Shown here: piece by piece, positions 36,956 through 46,758 of the stretch
Position numbering within the stretch: position 1 is the first letter of the stretch
Layout: each line of letters opens with the position of its first letter
Assembly (NCBI RefSeq): GCF_001748225.1
Contig: NZ_BDFE01000017.1
Coordinates: forward strand, 310,001 to 374,000
Source: Desulfoplanes formicivorans
GTDB lineage: Bacteria; Desulfobacterota; Desulfovibrionia; Desulfovibrionales; Desulfomicrobiaceae
Length of the DNA: 64,000 nt
Direction: 5' to 3'
The notes under the pieces: generated by a model
Told to the model about the DNA's origin: nothing
The model's input: the letters and a program-made list of their open reading frames with translations, nothing else
Database searches by the model: none
Program-made: the position numbers and the translations under genes

Positions 36956-38725
36956 TTAGTTCTCCTTGTTCTTTTTGGTAAAAAAGTCTTTACGCTGATG
37001 GTAATAGCCGATCATGAAAAGCCCCTGTTCCTCAGAGGACATGGTTGTCGGGAAATCGCTGAAGGCATCCATTATGTCCTGGATTATTTTGTCATAGTGG
37101 AACGCCAGCTTTTTTTTCTCCGGATCCTTGCGCAATTTGGCCGTATGATTGGCCGCATTCTTGAGCAACATGTGAAAGACCTGCCCCGGAGTAGCCGATG
37201 CAGAGCTGAGATAACGATCCTTGATGGTCGCGTTGGCCCCGGGCACAGCTTCTTCCTGGGCCTTTTCCAGGACAGCGAAAAGCCTGCCGAGTAAATAAGG
37301 ACGGTCTGTCCTTGCTGGATCAAGTGACACGGGAACCTCCATTTGTTTATTTCGTATAAGGAATGCCTTGATGAGCGCTGCACGAAAATACGTTACAGCG
37401 TGCTCGGATCGTATGCGACCCAGCACAGCTACAAGCAAACTTTGGGGATATCTTACCCCGGAAAGCATGGCCCTTGCCATACCTCCTGCAAGAACAGGAG
37501 AAATATTTTCACTTTTGCCCAAAGCTGCTGTCTGACACAGTAAACGCCAGAGGGGTGGAAATTCCGGCTCGTCTTCATATTGACGGACGATTTCGAGATC
37601 CCGAAAATGCTTACCGACTTTTTTCAACAGACCACCCACGGTATCGACTTCCCAAAAGCGGATGGACAAGCGGGCTGCATTGGGAGCCAAAGCCAGCAGA
37701 TAAAAATGCACTGACTCATCAAGATCCGGCATGATATCCACGGCCCGTCTGCCGGAACGTATGGCCATGAGCAGGCCGTAAATTTTGGTTGTGGTTTGAC
37801 GGTCTACAGAGGTAGCGGGTTGAACCACCTCGGATGGCGGATCAAAGAAATCGGCAAGAAAATCCTCGGCCGGACTCATACGCTCGGCCCAGAAAACAAT
37901 GGTGGCATCACCAAGGATAATTCTTTGACGATTGATTCCACTCAAAAGGAAATTCAGTGCCGAAACGTAGCTAAAAGCTGCATATTGACTGACAGGCGCG
38001 TTATAAGAACGTTCTTTGCCGTATGATTTAACAGAGGCAAGCTCAAAGGCAACAATGGACGCTCCTGACGGCTGGGCACCGCGCACTCCTTTGATTGATG
38101 GATGAAGCCGGGCAATAGGCACGGATGTCTCTCCCGTCACCAGACATTGACCAAGAACGCCCTGTTCTCGCTGGCGCAAACATGATGCCCAGGCCTTGCG
38201 GGCGGCCGGACGGTCGTGCACAAAGCCCCGTTCTCCTTCCAATCGAAAAACAACATTGGTTCCGATGACTTCCTCGGCATTGGGAAAGTCGGAGATATCT
38301 TTATCCTTGCCAGAGAGGAATTTGAGCACAGCCGCAAGTCCGGGATCGGACTCATCACAATACGTCTTCATGTTTTCAACAAAAGAATCGTGACATTTGG
38401 CTGTTCGTTCCTGATTTTTACGCTTCTTTTCCTCATTATCCTTGTCATTTTCCTTGTCCTTACCCAGCACATATTTTGTCGTATCCCACAAAAAATTGGG
38501 TTTGATACCATTGGCTTTTTTTTCTGCCAGGGGCACAGCCATTTTGCGAGGACGGAGCTTTTTTCCGTACTGTTCCCGCAAGTCCTCGATACCTCGCAAA
38601 TTGCCGTTAGCATCAAGCACCAAGGCAAAAGAGATATTTTCCATGCTTGTGCCATAAGGCGGCATGCCCGAATCCGAATCTGAGCGCATGCGTTCGTAAT
38701 AGTTATGCAGTGCCTGGAGAATCAT
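36956..38725 (-). CDS. cas8c: Type I-C Cascade large subunit Cas8c (Csd1)
   Basis: The 589-residue Csd1 protein includes [30 protein letters not shown] at its N-terminus and the conserved [41 protein letters not shown] region (partial motif: [10 protein letters not shown]). A C-terminal helical region follows. It recognises the PAM and recruits Cas3; in I-C its gene also encodes a small subunit, Cas11c, from an internal start, which cannot be placed confidently here. It overlaps cas5c by 4 nt. Confidence 0.96.
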   Translation of the reverse strand: MILQALHNYYERMRSDSDSGMPPYGTSMENISFALVLDANGNLRGIEDLREQYGKKLRPRKMAVPLAEKKANGIKPNFLWDTTKYVLGKDKENDKDNEEKKRKNQERTAKCHDSFVENMKTYCDESDPGLAAVLKFLSGKDKDISDFPNAEEVIGTNVVFRLEGERGFVHDRPAARKAWASCLRQREQGVLGQCLVTGETSVPIARLHPSIKGVRGAQPSGASIVAFELASVKSYGKERSYNAPVSQYAAFSYVSALNFLLSGINRQRIILGDATIVFWAERMSPAEDFLADFFDPPSEVVQPATSVDRQTTTKIYGLLMAIRSGRRAVDIMPDLDESVHFYLLALAPNAARLSIRFWEVDTVGGLLKKVGKHFRDLEIVRQYEDEPEFPPLWRLLCQTAALGKSENISPVLAGGMARAMLSGVRYPQSLLVAVLGRIRSEHAVTYFRAALIKAFLIRNKQMEVPVSLDPARTDRPYLLGRLFAVLEKAQEEAVPGANATIKDRYLSSASATPGQVFHMLLKNAANHTAKLRKDPEKKKLAFHYDKIIQDIMDAFSDFPTTMSSEEQGLFMIGYYHQRKDFFTKKNKEN

Positions 38726-39390
38726 GCCCGTACCTCCGACGAAAAACGCGAAGGGGGTTCAATCACACCGTCTTTCATGACAGCCCTGAAGAAAAGCGGA
38801 GTCATGTCGTGCTCGAAGTCGATGTCCAGAAGCATATAGCCCAATTCACGATCCTCACCCATATAGCAGGAGACGGGAATATCCTCATCTTCCAATAGCT
38901 CAAAAAACGCCGGAAACTCTCTGCATCCCAGGCAGGGCTGATGAAAAAACTGGCCCGATCTGGCCCGACGGTTGAATATATCCAAATGCTTGCCAACATT
39001 GTCTCCTGGTCCGGCCTTGCCGGTCAGGTCGAAATGGGCCTCAATGACATATTCGACGTTGCGCAGCAGGGTCGAAGCCCGCTGCTGCCTGTTTCCACCG
39101 TCATCAACCAGAAAATAAAGCGGTTTCTTCTTTTTTGTAGCCGTGACAGGATTTGGTTTTGCAATCTTGGAGCTGACTTCATTGCGCCGTACATTGTCAA
39201 AAACAATGGGTTTGAGCACATGAATCCTGTCCACCACCCAACGAATGGCCGGTTTCCAATGTATGGCCTCCAGGATGCCCCGGGCGGCAGACGGAGTCAT
39301 GACGTCATAAGAGACTCGCTCCACCTTCATTTCCGGCCTGGTAAAGCAGGCATACTTTCCCCAGACACGCAGTTTAATGCCAAATGCCAT
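38722..39390 (-). CDS. cas5c: Type I-C crRNA-processing protein Cas5c
   Basis: The 222-residue Cas5d/c RAMP has [39 protein letters not shown] at the start. In I-C systems, which lack Cas6, Cas5 cuts the repeat hairpin and holds the 5' handle. The [17 protein letters not shown] motif is near the C-terminus. It begins 13 nt after the cas3 stop. Confidence 0.96.
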   Translation of the reverse strand: MAFGIKLRVWGKYACFTRPEMKVERVSYDVMTPSAARGILEAIHWKPAIRWVVDRIHVLKPIVFDNVRRNEVSSKIAKPNPVTATKKKKPLYFLVDDGGNRQQRASTLLRNVEYVIEAHFDLTGKAGPGDNVGKHLDIFNRRARSGQFFHQPCLGCREFPAFFELLEDEDIPVSCYMGEDRELGYMLLDIDFEHDMTPLFFRAVMKDGVIEPPSRFSSEVRA

Positions 39391-39403
39391 AAGCTCCTCC
39401 TTT

Positions 39404-41587
39404 TCAGAGAATTAATTCATCAACGTGCCATACATCACCGCCATCCACACACAGTCCAACATGTTCACTGTAGGCGGCCATATTGCGCAACACAGGATAG
39501 GTACCCCGAATCATTTCAACTGCCCCATCCGAATAAAGCTTGGCCAATTCCCTGGACCTGACCGTGACCACATATTGTTGCAACCTGCGCAAAACGGAAC
39601 GCGGATTATCCATAAACTGCAACTGCTGGAGCAGGGATTCTGTTTCGGGTTCTCCTGGAATGATCACTGCGGTTCCTTCATCTTCAATGAAGCGAAAATC
39701 TTGGGCGATTTCCTTGAAAGGAAAATTTAAATCTTTGTTTACCGGCGTGTCTAACCGTTTGACGATCTGTTTTTTGTCCAGGTCCTGCACATCGTAAAGC
39801 AATTCAAAATAACGACGCATGGCTACAAGTCCCAGGGGATCTTCCGCTGGCAGGGTACGCAGCGTTTCGCCAGCACGACTGGCGCAACGTTGCAGCCAAG
39901 GCATTCGAGGTGGCTTTTCCGGCTCGAAAACAACAACCCGCCCAAGACCATTCATTCTGCCTTCTCGATTGCAACGTCCTGCAGCCTGGGCAATGGAATC
40001 AAGCCCGGCCATGGCCCTGTAAACCACGGGAAAATCCACATCCACTCCGGCTTCAATAAGTGACGTAGAAATTACCCTGCAAGGCAAGCCTTTTTCGAGC
40101 CGATGGCCGATGGTATCCAGCACACGTCGCCGATGCACAGGATACATGTTGGTGGACAGATGAAACGTGCCCTCTTGTTCTGGCAATAATTCAAACACAT
40201 TTCTGGCTTGCGCCTTGGTGCTGACAATACACAATACCTGCTTTAATCTGGCAATACGTTTGGACAATTGATCATCTGTCAATGCGCCCTCAAATTTGAC
40301 CTCAGTACGCTTAAGTTCCGCGTAAAGTTTTTTTGAATCAAAAACAATTTCACGAACATGTTGCAAACGACTGCAAAGACTTTCATCGTCTAACGCCGGC
40401 TGGGTGGCCGTGCACAACACCACGGAACAACCATAATGATCAACCAGCTCACGCAGGGCGCAAAGGCATGATTCCAGATACTCTGTAGGGATGGCCTGGG
40501 CCTCGTCGAGCACGATGACACTCCGTGCAATATTGTGCAGTTTGCGACATCGAGAAGGCTTGTTGCTGAACAGGGATTCAAAGAATTGTACATTGGTAGT
40601 GACAACCACTGGTGCGTCCCAGTTTTCAACGGCCAAGCCGCGCCACCGGTCATATTGTTGTTTCTCGGGAGTATCTTTGTCCTTGTAATTGCTGTGATGC
40701 TCCAACACGTTTTCCCTGCCGAACACGGAACAAAAGACCTGGGCATTCTGCTCGATGATGGAGGTAAAGGGAATGGCGTAGATGACACGGCGCAATCCAT
40801 GTGTCACAGCATGATCCAGGGCAAAGGCCATGGAGGAGAGCGTTTTTCCTCCCCCAGTCGGTACTGACAACGAAAAAAATCCAGGTTTTTTTTCGGCTGC
40901 AATACGACAATCATGCAAGACAGAACGACGGAGCATGTTGACCTTGGACTGGACAGCCTGTTTTTCCAACATGCGGAGTCGTTCGTTCAATGCTTTTTGC
41001 AGTGAACCAAGGTCACTTTGGGGAATGATGGTACGTGTACGTGCCGCATTTCTATCTGGATCACAAAAGGCTTCAGTATCGAGAAAATCCGCATCTGTAA
41101 GGCAGGAAAAAATCATGCGGACAAAAAAGAAAAGACTCAAACCGGGACGTTCAGGACGTCGGGTAAACGGCAGTCTCAAATCAACCGGACATTCCATGGC
41201 CGACAAAACTTTTGTAACATCCGGGATACGTTCATGTTTGAGACGGTAGTGGAGTTGCCCCTCCTGAATACCGCCATCAGGAAGGCCGCCATGATGTCCG
41301 GCAATGATATATGACATGAGAAGCCCCAGTTTACCACACAGCTCCTGACTGAGTCGTGCACCAAAAATGGAATGATTGACGCGAATAGGCTGACCTTCAA
41401 GACGTCGCTGGAACGCATGGGTGGCTTTGCCCGCATCGTGCAGCAACCCCGCCGTTCTCCCCCACTCTCCAGCACCAAACACCTCTGCAAAGGATGCAGC
41501 CAGAGCAGCCACATTTTGAAGGTGCTCTTCAAGCCTCTGCCAGTCAGATTTATCCGGGTTGTCCGATGAATGCGCATAATATTTCAT
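39404..41587 (-). CDS. cas3: CRISPR-associated helicase-nuclease Cas3
   Basis: The 727-residue effector has an N-terminal HD nuclease ([38 protein letters not shown]) and an SF2 helicase: Walker [12 protein letters not shown], motif [13 protein letters not shown] (DEAQ rather than DEAH), CTATQPAL, and motif [12 protein letters not shown]. It unwinds and shreds targets bound by Cascade. It is the first gene of the operon; the promoter should lie in 41588-41800. Confidence 0.97.
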   Translation of the reverse strand: MKYYAHSSDNPDKSDWQRLEEHLQNVAALAASFAEVFGAGEWGRTAGLLHDAGKATHAFQRRLEGQPIRVNHSIFGARLSQELCGKLGLLMSYIIAGHHGGLPDGGIQEGQLHYRLKHERIPDVTKVLSAMECPVDLRLPFTRRPERPGLSLFFFVRMIFSCLTDADFLDTEAFCDPDRNAARTRTIIPQSDLGSLQKALNERLRMLEKQAVQSKVNMLRRSVLHDCRIAAEKKPGFFSLSVPTGGGKTLSSMAFALDHAVTHGLRRVIYAIPFTSIIEQNAQVFCSVFGRENVLEHHSNYKDKDTPEKQQYDRWRGLAVENWDAPVVVTTNVQFFESLFSNKPSRCRKLHNIARSVIVLDEAQAIPTEYLESCLCALRELVDHYGCSVVLCTATQPALDDESLCSRLQHVREIVFDSKKLYAELKRTEVKFEGALTDDQLSKRIARLKQVLCIVSTKAQARNVFELLPEQEGTFHLSTNMYPVHRRRVLDTIGHRLEKGLPCRVISTSLIEAGVDVDFPVVYRAMAGLDSIAQAAGRCNREGRMNGLGRVVVFEPEKPPRMPWLQRCASRAGETLRTLPAEDPLGLVAMRRYFELLYDVQDLDKKQIVKRLDTPVNKDLNFPFKEIAQDFRFIEDEGTAVIIPGEPETESLLQQLQFMDNPRSVLRRLQQYVVTVRSRELAKLYSDGAVEMIRGTYPVLRNMAAYSEHVGLCVDGGDVWHVDELIL

Positions 41588-42017
41588 GACAATCGTACGC
41601 CCCTTTTTGAGATATTCACATCATCCCCATGCCTTTCGTACATTCGTTTGCCCGCTTCCCTGATACAGAGAGGATCTAGATTACCTGGAAGTATGTCAGA
41701 ACTCCTCACGGTTTAGAGGGCTCCGAGAGAAGAAACAACAAGGAATACGAAATTTTCGATTAAAGGTTCCATCATGTTAGCAGGTTAAAAAGAGGATTCA
41801 AGATATTTTTTTGTAATACATTTTGAGGATCGCTGGGAATCAGCGCTCCGTCAGGCTGTTCCGGCCGTCTCTCACAACGTTGACCATGTGAAGGATGCAA
41901 CAAGGGGAACAAAACAGAGGCAAACAGGGGTATCCGAATCTTTCCAACCTCTGTTATTGACAGGGTCAATCTTGGTGGATAAGACTTTGTGAAATTTTTC
42001 TAAAGGAGGTTATCGCA
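41588..42017. other. Divergent intergenic region between cas3 and adk
   Basis: This 430-base region holds no gene. It is AT-rich in parts, with a small hairpin CGCTG-GGAAT-CAGCG near 41831-41845 and the probable adk promoter at its right end. The cas operon promoter must also be here, but I cannot point to a clear one. Confidence 0.5.
41957..41985 (+). promoter_or_regulatory. Candidate sigma70-type promoter of adk
   Basis: TTGACA at 41957-41962 is followed after 17 bases by TAAGAC, a fair -10. Transcription would start about 25 nt before the adk start codon, leaving a short leader with the ribosome site. Confidence 0.45.
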
Positions 42018-42689
42018 TTGAATATCTTGATTTTCGGACCCAACGGCAGCGGCAAGGGGACCCAGGGTTCCCTAGTAAAAAAGAAATACGATCTGGCTCA
42101 TATTGAATCCGGAGCCATTTTTCGTCAGCACATTGGTCAGGGCACTGACCTGGGTAAAAAGGCCAAGGCATATATCGACAAGGGCGAACTTGTTCCCGAC
42201 GAGATCACCATCCCCATGGTTCTGGAAACCCTGCAGGAAAAAGGCGCCAACGGCTGGCTCCTGGACGGTTTTCCCCGCAACAAGGTCCAGGCTGAAAAGC
42301 TTTGGGACGCCCTGCAGGAAGCCGGTGCCAAGCTGGACTATGTCATTGAGATCCTCCTTCCCCGCGAAGTGGCCAAGAACCGCATCATGGGCCGTCGTCT
42401 CTGCGTGAACGACAACAACCATCCCAACAATATCTACATTGACGCCATCAAGCCCGATGGAGACAAATGTCGTGTCTGCGGCGGCGACCTCAAGAGCCGT
42501 GCCGACGACCAGGACGAAGATGCCATCAACAAGCGTCATGACATCTACTACAACACCGAAGACGGAACCCTGGCTGCCGCCTATTTTTACAAGGATCTGG
42601 CTCCCAAGGCCGGTTTCAAGTACATTGAGCTGGACGGCGAAGGCACCATCGACGCCATCAAGGAAACCCTCATTTCCCAGCTGGACTAG
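42018..42689 (+). CDS. adk: Adenylate kinase with Cys3His metal site
   Basis: Interconverts ATP+AMP and 2 ADP. The 223-residue protein has P-loop GPNGSGKGT (residues 7-15), the AMP-binding LLDGFPRN, and GRRLC opening the LID. The LID carries Cys129, His135, Cys151 and Cys154, exactly the spacing and numbering reported for the cobalt/zinc-binding adenylate kinase of Desulfovibrio gigas. The start codon is TTG at 42018, fixed by AAAGGAGG eight bases upstream and by the conserved N-terminus NILIFGP. Confidence 0.97.
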   Translation: MNILIFGPNGSGKGTQGSLVKKKYDLAHIESGAIFRQHIGQGTDLGKKAKAYIDKGELVPDEITIPMVLETLQEKGANGWLLDGFPRNKVQAEKLWDALQEAGAKLDYVIEILLPREVAKNRIMGRRLCVNDNNHPNNIYIDAIKPDGDKCRVCGGDLKSRADDQDEDAINKRHDIYYNTEDGTLAAAYFYKDLAPKAGFKYIELDGEGTIDAIKETLISQLD

Positions 42690-42720
42690 TTGGTTTGCAC
42701 CCGGATTGATCTACGGTTTA

Positions 42721-42759
42721 CAAATGAAAAAGGGCGGAGTATCCGCCCTTTTTCATTTG
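42721..42759 (+). terminator. Terminator after adk
   Basis: A perfect 18-bp stem, with GGGCGGA/TCCGCCC at the core, around GTA, flanked by A and T runs. It is a strong intrinsic terminator, 31 nt past the adk stop. Confidence 0.92.
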
Positions 42760-42795
42760 CTCTCTTTTGGCAACCCGCCCAGACTTTTCACCCGG

Positions 42796-43644
42796 ATGAC
42801 CATGCCTACCCTTAACATCGGAAAAATCGATTATCTCAATGTCTGGCCCATGTTCCAGCTCCTTGAACACCCGGAGGACGGACATTTTGATCATACCCTG
42901 GTGCCGGGGCATCCCTCGTTTCTCAACGAGCTTCTGGCCCGGGGCGAGATTGACGTATCCCCGTCATCGGCTTTCGAATACCTGCTCCATGCCGAACAGT
43001 ACCAGATCCTGCCGGGACTGAGCATCAGCTCCGATGGCCCTGTGCAGAGCGTGCTTCTGGTCAGCCCGGTGCCCCGGGAAGATCTCCCTTCATTCCTGGC
43101 CCACCACCACAACCGGGTGAATGTAACCGGTGCCTCGGCAACATCCGTGGCCCTCCTCAAGGTACTCTGGTCCCTGGCCTGGGGGTTTGACCAACCCCAA
43201 TGGCAGGTCGTGGAACCCGGAGAAGGCCTCGGCCTGGGACTGCCCTTTCTGGAAATCGGCGACCGGGCCCTGCGCATCCATGCCGACCGACCCAGGGGAT
43301 GGCATATCACGGATCTGGGCGAGGCCTGGAAACAATGGACCGGACTCCCCTTTGTCTTTGCCCTGTGGATCGTGCGCAAGAACCTGTTCCCTGAACGGCA
43401 GGCCATGCTCACCACCCTGGCCGCGCGCCTTCTCGACATCAAAAAGCAGGTGCCAGACCACCTGGAACACCTTTTGGATCAAGCCCGCAATAAGGGATTT
43501 TCCCGCGAGGTGCTGCGCCGATACTGGCAGATCATGAGCTATGAACTGGGAGAACAGGAACAGGCAAGCCTGGCCCTGTATGCCCACTTGTGCACACGCC
43601 TGGGCCTTTTGCCCGGTTGTCCGGCATTAAATAAGTGCACTTGA
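42796..43644 (+). CDS. mqnA: Chorismate dehydratase MqnA (futalosine menaquinone pathway)
   Basis: The 282-residue protein has a periplasmic-binding-protein-like fold without a signal. It begins LNIGKIDYLNVWPMF (MqnA/MqnD hallmark G.I.Y.N..P), with GEIDVSPSSAFEYLLH and the glycine-rich GLPFLEIGDRAL (MqnA: F.IGD.A). The full IGDRAL motif favours MqnA (first step, chorismate to 3-enolpyruvylbenzoate) over MqnD. The start is one of two ATGs (42796 or 42802), with only a weak ribosome site. The last codons (ALNKCT) run into the heptanucleotide repeat block that follows. Confidence 0.85.
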   Translation: MTMPTLNIGKIDYLNVWPMFQLLEHPEDGHFDHTLVPGHPSFLNELLARGEIDVSPSSAFEYLLHAEQYQILPGLSISSDGPVQSVLLVSPVPREDLPSFLAHHHNRVNVTGASATSVALLKVLWSLAWGFDQPQWQVVEPGEGLGLGLPFLEIGDRALRIHADRPRGWHITDLGEAWKQWTGLPFVFALWIVRKNLFPERQAMLTTLAARLLDIKKQVPDHLEHLLDQARNKGFSREVLRRYWQIMSYELGEQEQASLALYAHLCTRLGLLPGCPALNKCT

Positions 43645-43716
43645 GTGCACTTAAGTACTCAGTACACAGTACACAGTGCACTTTAGTGCACAGTGCGCAG
43701 AACGCAGTGCGCAGTT
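43636..43716. repeat. Heptanucleotide tandem repeat block A, left arm
   Basis: Degenerate copies of CAGTRCR follow one another: CAGTACA, CAGTACA, CAGTGCA, a break, then CAGTGCG, CAGAACG, CAGTGCG. The segment 43685-43708 (24 bp) is an exact inverted copy of 43875-43898. Confidence 0.8.
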
Positions 43717-43857
43717 TTTATTTTCGGTAAGGGGAGAATATCTGCCGCATTGCGTTCATCATTTCCGACCACGCCAACGTGAAATTTCAAATCCTTCCTG
43801 ATGATTCCGTTATCCGGAACAGATAGTCCCGGAGCGCAGGCACCGAATGGACTCTCT
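43717..43857. other. Spacer between the repeat arms, no gene
   Basis: This sequence separates the two repeat blocks in the 300-base gap between mqnA and trkA. It shows no ribosome-bound frame and does not resemble the spacer of the second repeat pair at 61.4 kb. A short inverted element, TTCCGTTATCCGGAA, is at about 43805-43819. Confidence 0.4.
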
Positions 43858-43940
43858 ACTGAACTCCTCTGTGTACTGCGTTCTGCGCACTGTGCACTTA
43901 TGTTTTCTGTGCCCTGCGCACTGTGTACTGCGCACTTTCT
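43858..43940. repeat. Heptanucleotide tandem repeat block A, right (inverted) arm
   Basis: The complementary form YGYACTG repeats: TGTACTG, CGTTCTG, CGCACTG, then after an interruption CGCACTG, TGTACTG, CGCACT. It is inverted relative to 43636-43716 and ends 6 nt from the trkA stop codon. Confidence 0.8.
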
Positions 43941-43945
43941 TTTTT

Positions 43946-44590
43946 TTACGCCTCCGCCTTGGCAATATCCTCGTCCTTGCCAAGAACCACCAGCAGCTCC
44001 CCCTTGTTAAGGGGTCGTCGGGCATCCGGGATGAAATCCGGTTCCCGCTTTCCCACCCGCTTCACGGCAACCACCTGAATCTTGAGGGTGTTGGTCAGGT
44101 TCAGCTCAATGAGATTCTTGCCGGCCCACTTGTCCACCTCAAGTTCCCGCAAAACCACATCCTTGCCCAGTGACAGGGAATCCAGAAATCCCGGGTCAAC
44201 CAGCTTGCGGGCCAGTTCCTCGGCAGCCACGCGCTCGGGAAAGATGACATGCTTGATGCCGATGCGCTTGAGGATCTTTTCATGATCCTCGCTCACCGCC
44301 TTGACCCAGACATCCTTGGCCCCCAGTTCCTTGAGATGCAGGGCAATGAGAATGCTCGCCTCCATGGACTGGCCAACGCTCACCACCACCTGGGCCAGAT
44401 CTGCAATGCCCAGCTGCTCCAGGGCGATGCTGTCGGAGGCATTGGCCGTGTACACCTGGGTCAGGGTTTCCTGGGCCGCCTGCACCTTGGCCGGATCCGA
44501 GTCAACGCCAATGACCCGGTGGCCCATGTCCACCAGGGACGACCCCAAAAAAAAGCCGAACTTGCCCAAGCCGATAATGCCTATTTCCAT
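43946..44590 (-). CDS. trkA: TrkA/KtrA-type potassium channel regulatory subunit
   Basis: The 214-residue RCK protein has a Rossmann nucleotide-binding start (IGIIGLGKFGFFLGSSLVDMGHRVIGVDSD), an EQLGIADLAQVVVSVG strand, and a TrkA_C domain (residues 135-214: LRELEVDKWAGKNLIELNL... KGELLVVLGKDEDI). It is a single-copy RCK like KtrA/KtrC. It gates the TrkH/KtrB pore encoded just upstream (gap 82 nt). The start is ATG at 44590 after AGGTGA. Confidence 0.92.
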   Translation of the reverse strand: MEIGIIGLGKFGFFLGSSLVDMGHRVIGVDSDPAKVQAAQETLTQVYTANASDSIALEQLGIADLAQVVVSVGQSMEASILIALHLKELGAKDVWVKAVSEDHEKILKRIGIKHVIFPERVAAEELARKLVDPGFLDSLSLGKDVVLRELEVDKWAGKNLIELNLTNTLKIQVVAVKRVGKREPDFIPDARRPLNKGELLVVLGKDEDIAKAEA

Positions 44591-44672
44591 GACGATCACC
44601 TGCACCAGTACGATCAGTAAAGAATCAGAAAAGCCCCTTTGTCCCGGGGATACCAACCATGTGCCCCCCCTT

Positions 44673-46031
44673 TTACCCGATGAGCATGTCCCGTTCGGGC
44701 CAGGCAAACCGTTCCCTGGTCTGCCATCCCTGCAAAAAGGCCAGAAAGGCAATGGGGCCGAGCCGGCCCACGAACATGAGCACAATGATCACGCCCTTGC
44801 CTATGGGGGTGAGATGTGGGGTGAGTCCGGTACTCAGCCCCACCGTGCCAAAAGCGGACACCACTTCAAAAAGAATTTCCACGATCTGCCCGCGAACCCG
44901 CAGGTGTGCCAGTTCCCTGCCTTCGCTCACCGACAGGATCACCGTGGCCGTGAGCACCGTGACAACAGCCAGGATGATGAGAACAAGGGCCTTGTTCACG
45001 GATTTTTCTTCCAGGGCATACCCGTTGATGACCACCTGTCTGCGTCCGAGAAGCTGGGCCCAGGCAAAGGCAATGGTTGTCCTGAAGGTGGTGGTCTTGA
45101 TGCCTCCGGCGCAGGATCCTGGCGACCCGCCAATGAGCATGAGGGGAAGCATGATCACCAGGGCGATATTGGTCATGCCCGCGATGTTGACCGTGTTGAA
45201 CCCGGCTGTGCGCGCGGTCACCGACTGGAACAGGGCGGACAGCACCTGGGTTCCCAGGTGGTCCGTACTGCCGAATCCCCCATGCCATTCGGCCAGGAAG
45301 ATGACCACCCAGCCGGCCAGGATGAGGAACAGGGAGGTCTTGATCACAATGCCCGTCTGCCAGGCAAGACGCTTGCGGGACCGGCTGCCGGAAACCAGGC
45401 GGGATCGCATGGTGCGCAGCATGTCGATGAGCACGGAAAACCCGAGCCCCCCGAGGATGATCAATCCCATGATCACCCCGTTGACCCCCACATGGGACCG
45501 CCAGGGCATGAGGCTGGCATCAAACAGGGAAAACCCGGCATTGCAAAAGGCGGACACCGCGTGAAACAGGGCTGAAAACGGGGCAAACCCCCGGGGATCA
45601 CAGGCAAAGAGCAGGATGGCGCCAGCGGCCTCGATACTGAAGCAGAGGACAACGATCTGCACCAGAAAACGGCCGAGATTGAAGGAGGGATCGTGGAGCA
45701 GGGACTGACCCACGGCCAGGCGATCCGTGATGCTCACCCGCTTGCGCCAGAGGTAGAAAACCAGGCTGGTATAGGTCATGATGCCCAGTCCGCCCAGCTG
45801 GATGAGACAGAGGATCACGGTCTGGCCCAGGGCGGAAAACCCGTTTGTGGGAACAACCGCCAATCCGGTCACGCAGGTGGCTGATGTGGCCGTGAACAAG
45901 GCGCTCAGCCACGAGATGGAACCCGGTTGGGCCCAGCTGGCTTCCAGATGCAACAGCACCGTTCCCACGAGAATCGTCACCGCAAAAACATAGATGGGAA
46001 GGCCAAAGGGGGTTATCAGGCGTTGTTTCAT
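44673..46031 (-). CDS. trkH: TrkH/KtrB potassium uptake pore
   Basis: The 452-residue membrane protein has four pore repeats with selectivity-filter pieces: TATSATCVTGLAV, HAVSAFCNAGFSLF, SVTARTAGFNTV and EVVSAFGTVGLSTG. GGSPGSCAGGIKTTT is the conserved gating-loop region. Length fits KtrB (about 450) rather than E. coli TrkH. The start is ATG at 46031 with a poor ribosome site; a TTG at 46037 is possible. It forms a two-gene K+ uptake operon with trkA. Confidence 0.92.
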   Translation of the reverse strand: MKQRLITPFGLPIYVFAVTILVGTVLLHLEASWAQPGSISWLSALFTATSATCVTGLAVVPTNGFSALGQTVILCLIQLGGLGIMTYTSLVFYLWRKRVSITDRLAVGQSLLHDPSFNLGRFLVQIVVLCFSIEAAGAILLFACDPRGFAPFSALFHAVSAFCNAGFSLFDASLMPWRSHVGVNGVIMGLIILGGLGFSVLIDMLRTMRSRLVSGSRSRKRLAWQTGIVIKTSLFLILAGWVVIFLAEWHGGFGSTDHLGTQVLSALFQSVTARTAGFNTVNIAGMTNIALVIMLPLMLIGGSPGSCAGGIKTTTFRTTIAFAWAQLLGRRQVVINGYALEEKSVNKALVLIILAVVTVLTATVILSVSEGRELAHLRVRGQIVEILFEVVSAFGTVGLSTGLTPHLTPIGKGVIIVLMFVGRLGPIAFLAFLQGWQTRERFAWPERDMLIG

Positions 46032-46200
46032 AGTCAAAGAGCCTGTGCAAAAGATCAGGAAAACCCTTCACGGAACCGTTGGTCAAGGCCTGTGGCCATC
46101 AGCACCCACCGCTTCGGAAGAAGTCATGAACATGTCGTGATGCCGCATGGTTGCACCACATTGAACCTTTCATGTCTAGTCAATGGAATGTAAAAAGGCA

Positions 46201-46238
46201 ATAAAAAAGCCCGGCACCATGGTGCCGGGCTTTTTTAT
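46201..46238. terminator. Terminator after rpsT
   Basis: A perfect 18-bp stem with GCCCGGCACC/GGTGCCGGGC at the core around AT, with six As and Ts at the two ends. It lies 26 nt past the rpsT stop codon. Confidence 0.92.
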
Positions 46239-46263
46239 GGAACAGATCTGATACCGGGAGCAA

Positions 46264-46527
46264 TTAGCCGAGAGCGCTGACAGCCTTGCTCAACCGGGAA
46301 ATCTTGCGGGCGGCCGTACGCCAGTGAACAACATTCTTGGACGCAGCCCTGTCCAGTACGGACGTGGCCTGCTGCAAGGCCTGCTGGGCCTTGTCCTTGT
46401 CGTTATTCTCAATGGCCAGACGAACAGCCTTGACGCTGTGCTTGATCCTGGTCTTGGTCATTCTGTTACGATTGCGGGCCTTGATGCTCTGACGATGCCT
46501 CTTGAGTGCGGACTTGTGGTTAGCCAA
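46264..46527 (-). CDS. rpsT: 30S ribosomal protein S20
   Basis: The 87-residue basic protein reads [28 protein letters not shown] at its start and ends with [23 protein letters not shown], the S20 pattern. It binds 16S rRNA early in 30S assembly. The start codon is TTG, seven bases after AGGAGG. The E. coli gene also starts with UUG, which is used in its autogenous control. Confidence 0.98.
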   Translation of the reverse strand: MANHKSALKRHRQSIKARNRNRMTKTRIKHSVKAVRLAIENNDKDKAQQALQQATSVLDRAASKNVVHWRTAARKISRLSKAVSALG

Positions 46528-46557
46528 CAGTAAATCCTCCTAACTATATTGAAGTAA

Positions 46558-46636
46558 CCGGGTTGACCCGGTCCCGGAATGTACACCACCTGCTTGGAAA
46601 AAGGAGTATCTAGGCAAGAGGCCGGTTCCTTGTCAA
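46558..46636 (-). promoter_or_regulatory. rpsT promoter and leader hairpin
   Basis: On the minus strand TTGACA (46631-46636) is followed after 18 bases by TAGATA (46607-46612), a fair sigma70 promoter. The leader then contains ACCGGGT-TG-ACCCGGT, a perfect 7-bp hairpin (46558-46573), before the ribosome site. Confidence 0.5.
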
Positions 46637-46758
46637 GCAGATTTTTGCCAAGGAAGAGGAAACAAGCCTGGAACCAGAAGACAATACGCCGGGTTGTTCT
46701 GCCCTGCCCGCGTTTTCCGGCCCCTGTTCCTCTCCCACACTATCCTGCGCTTTGAGCC

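Noticed and set aside
43717-43857. Transposon or MITE between the inverted heptad arms
   Set aside because: No transposase, no clear target duplication, and the spacer differs wholly from that of the second repeat pair at 61.4 kb.
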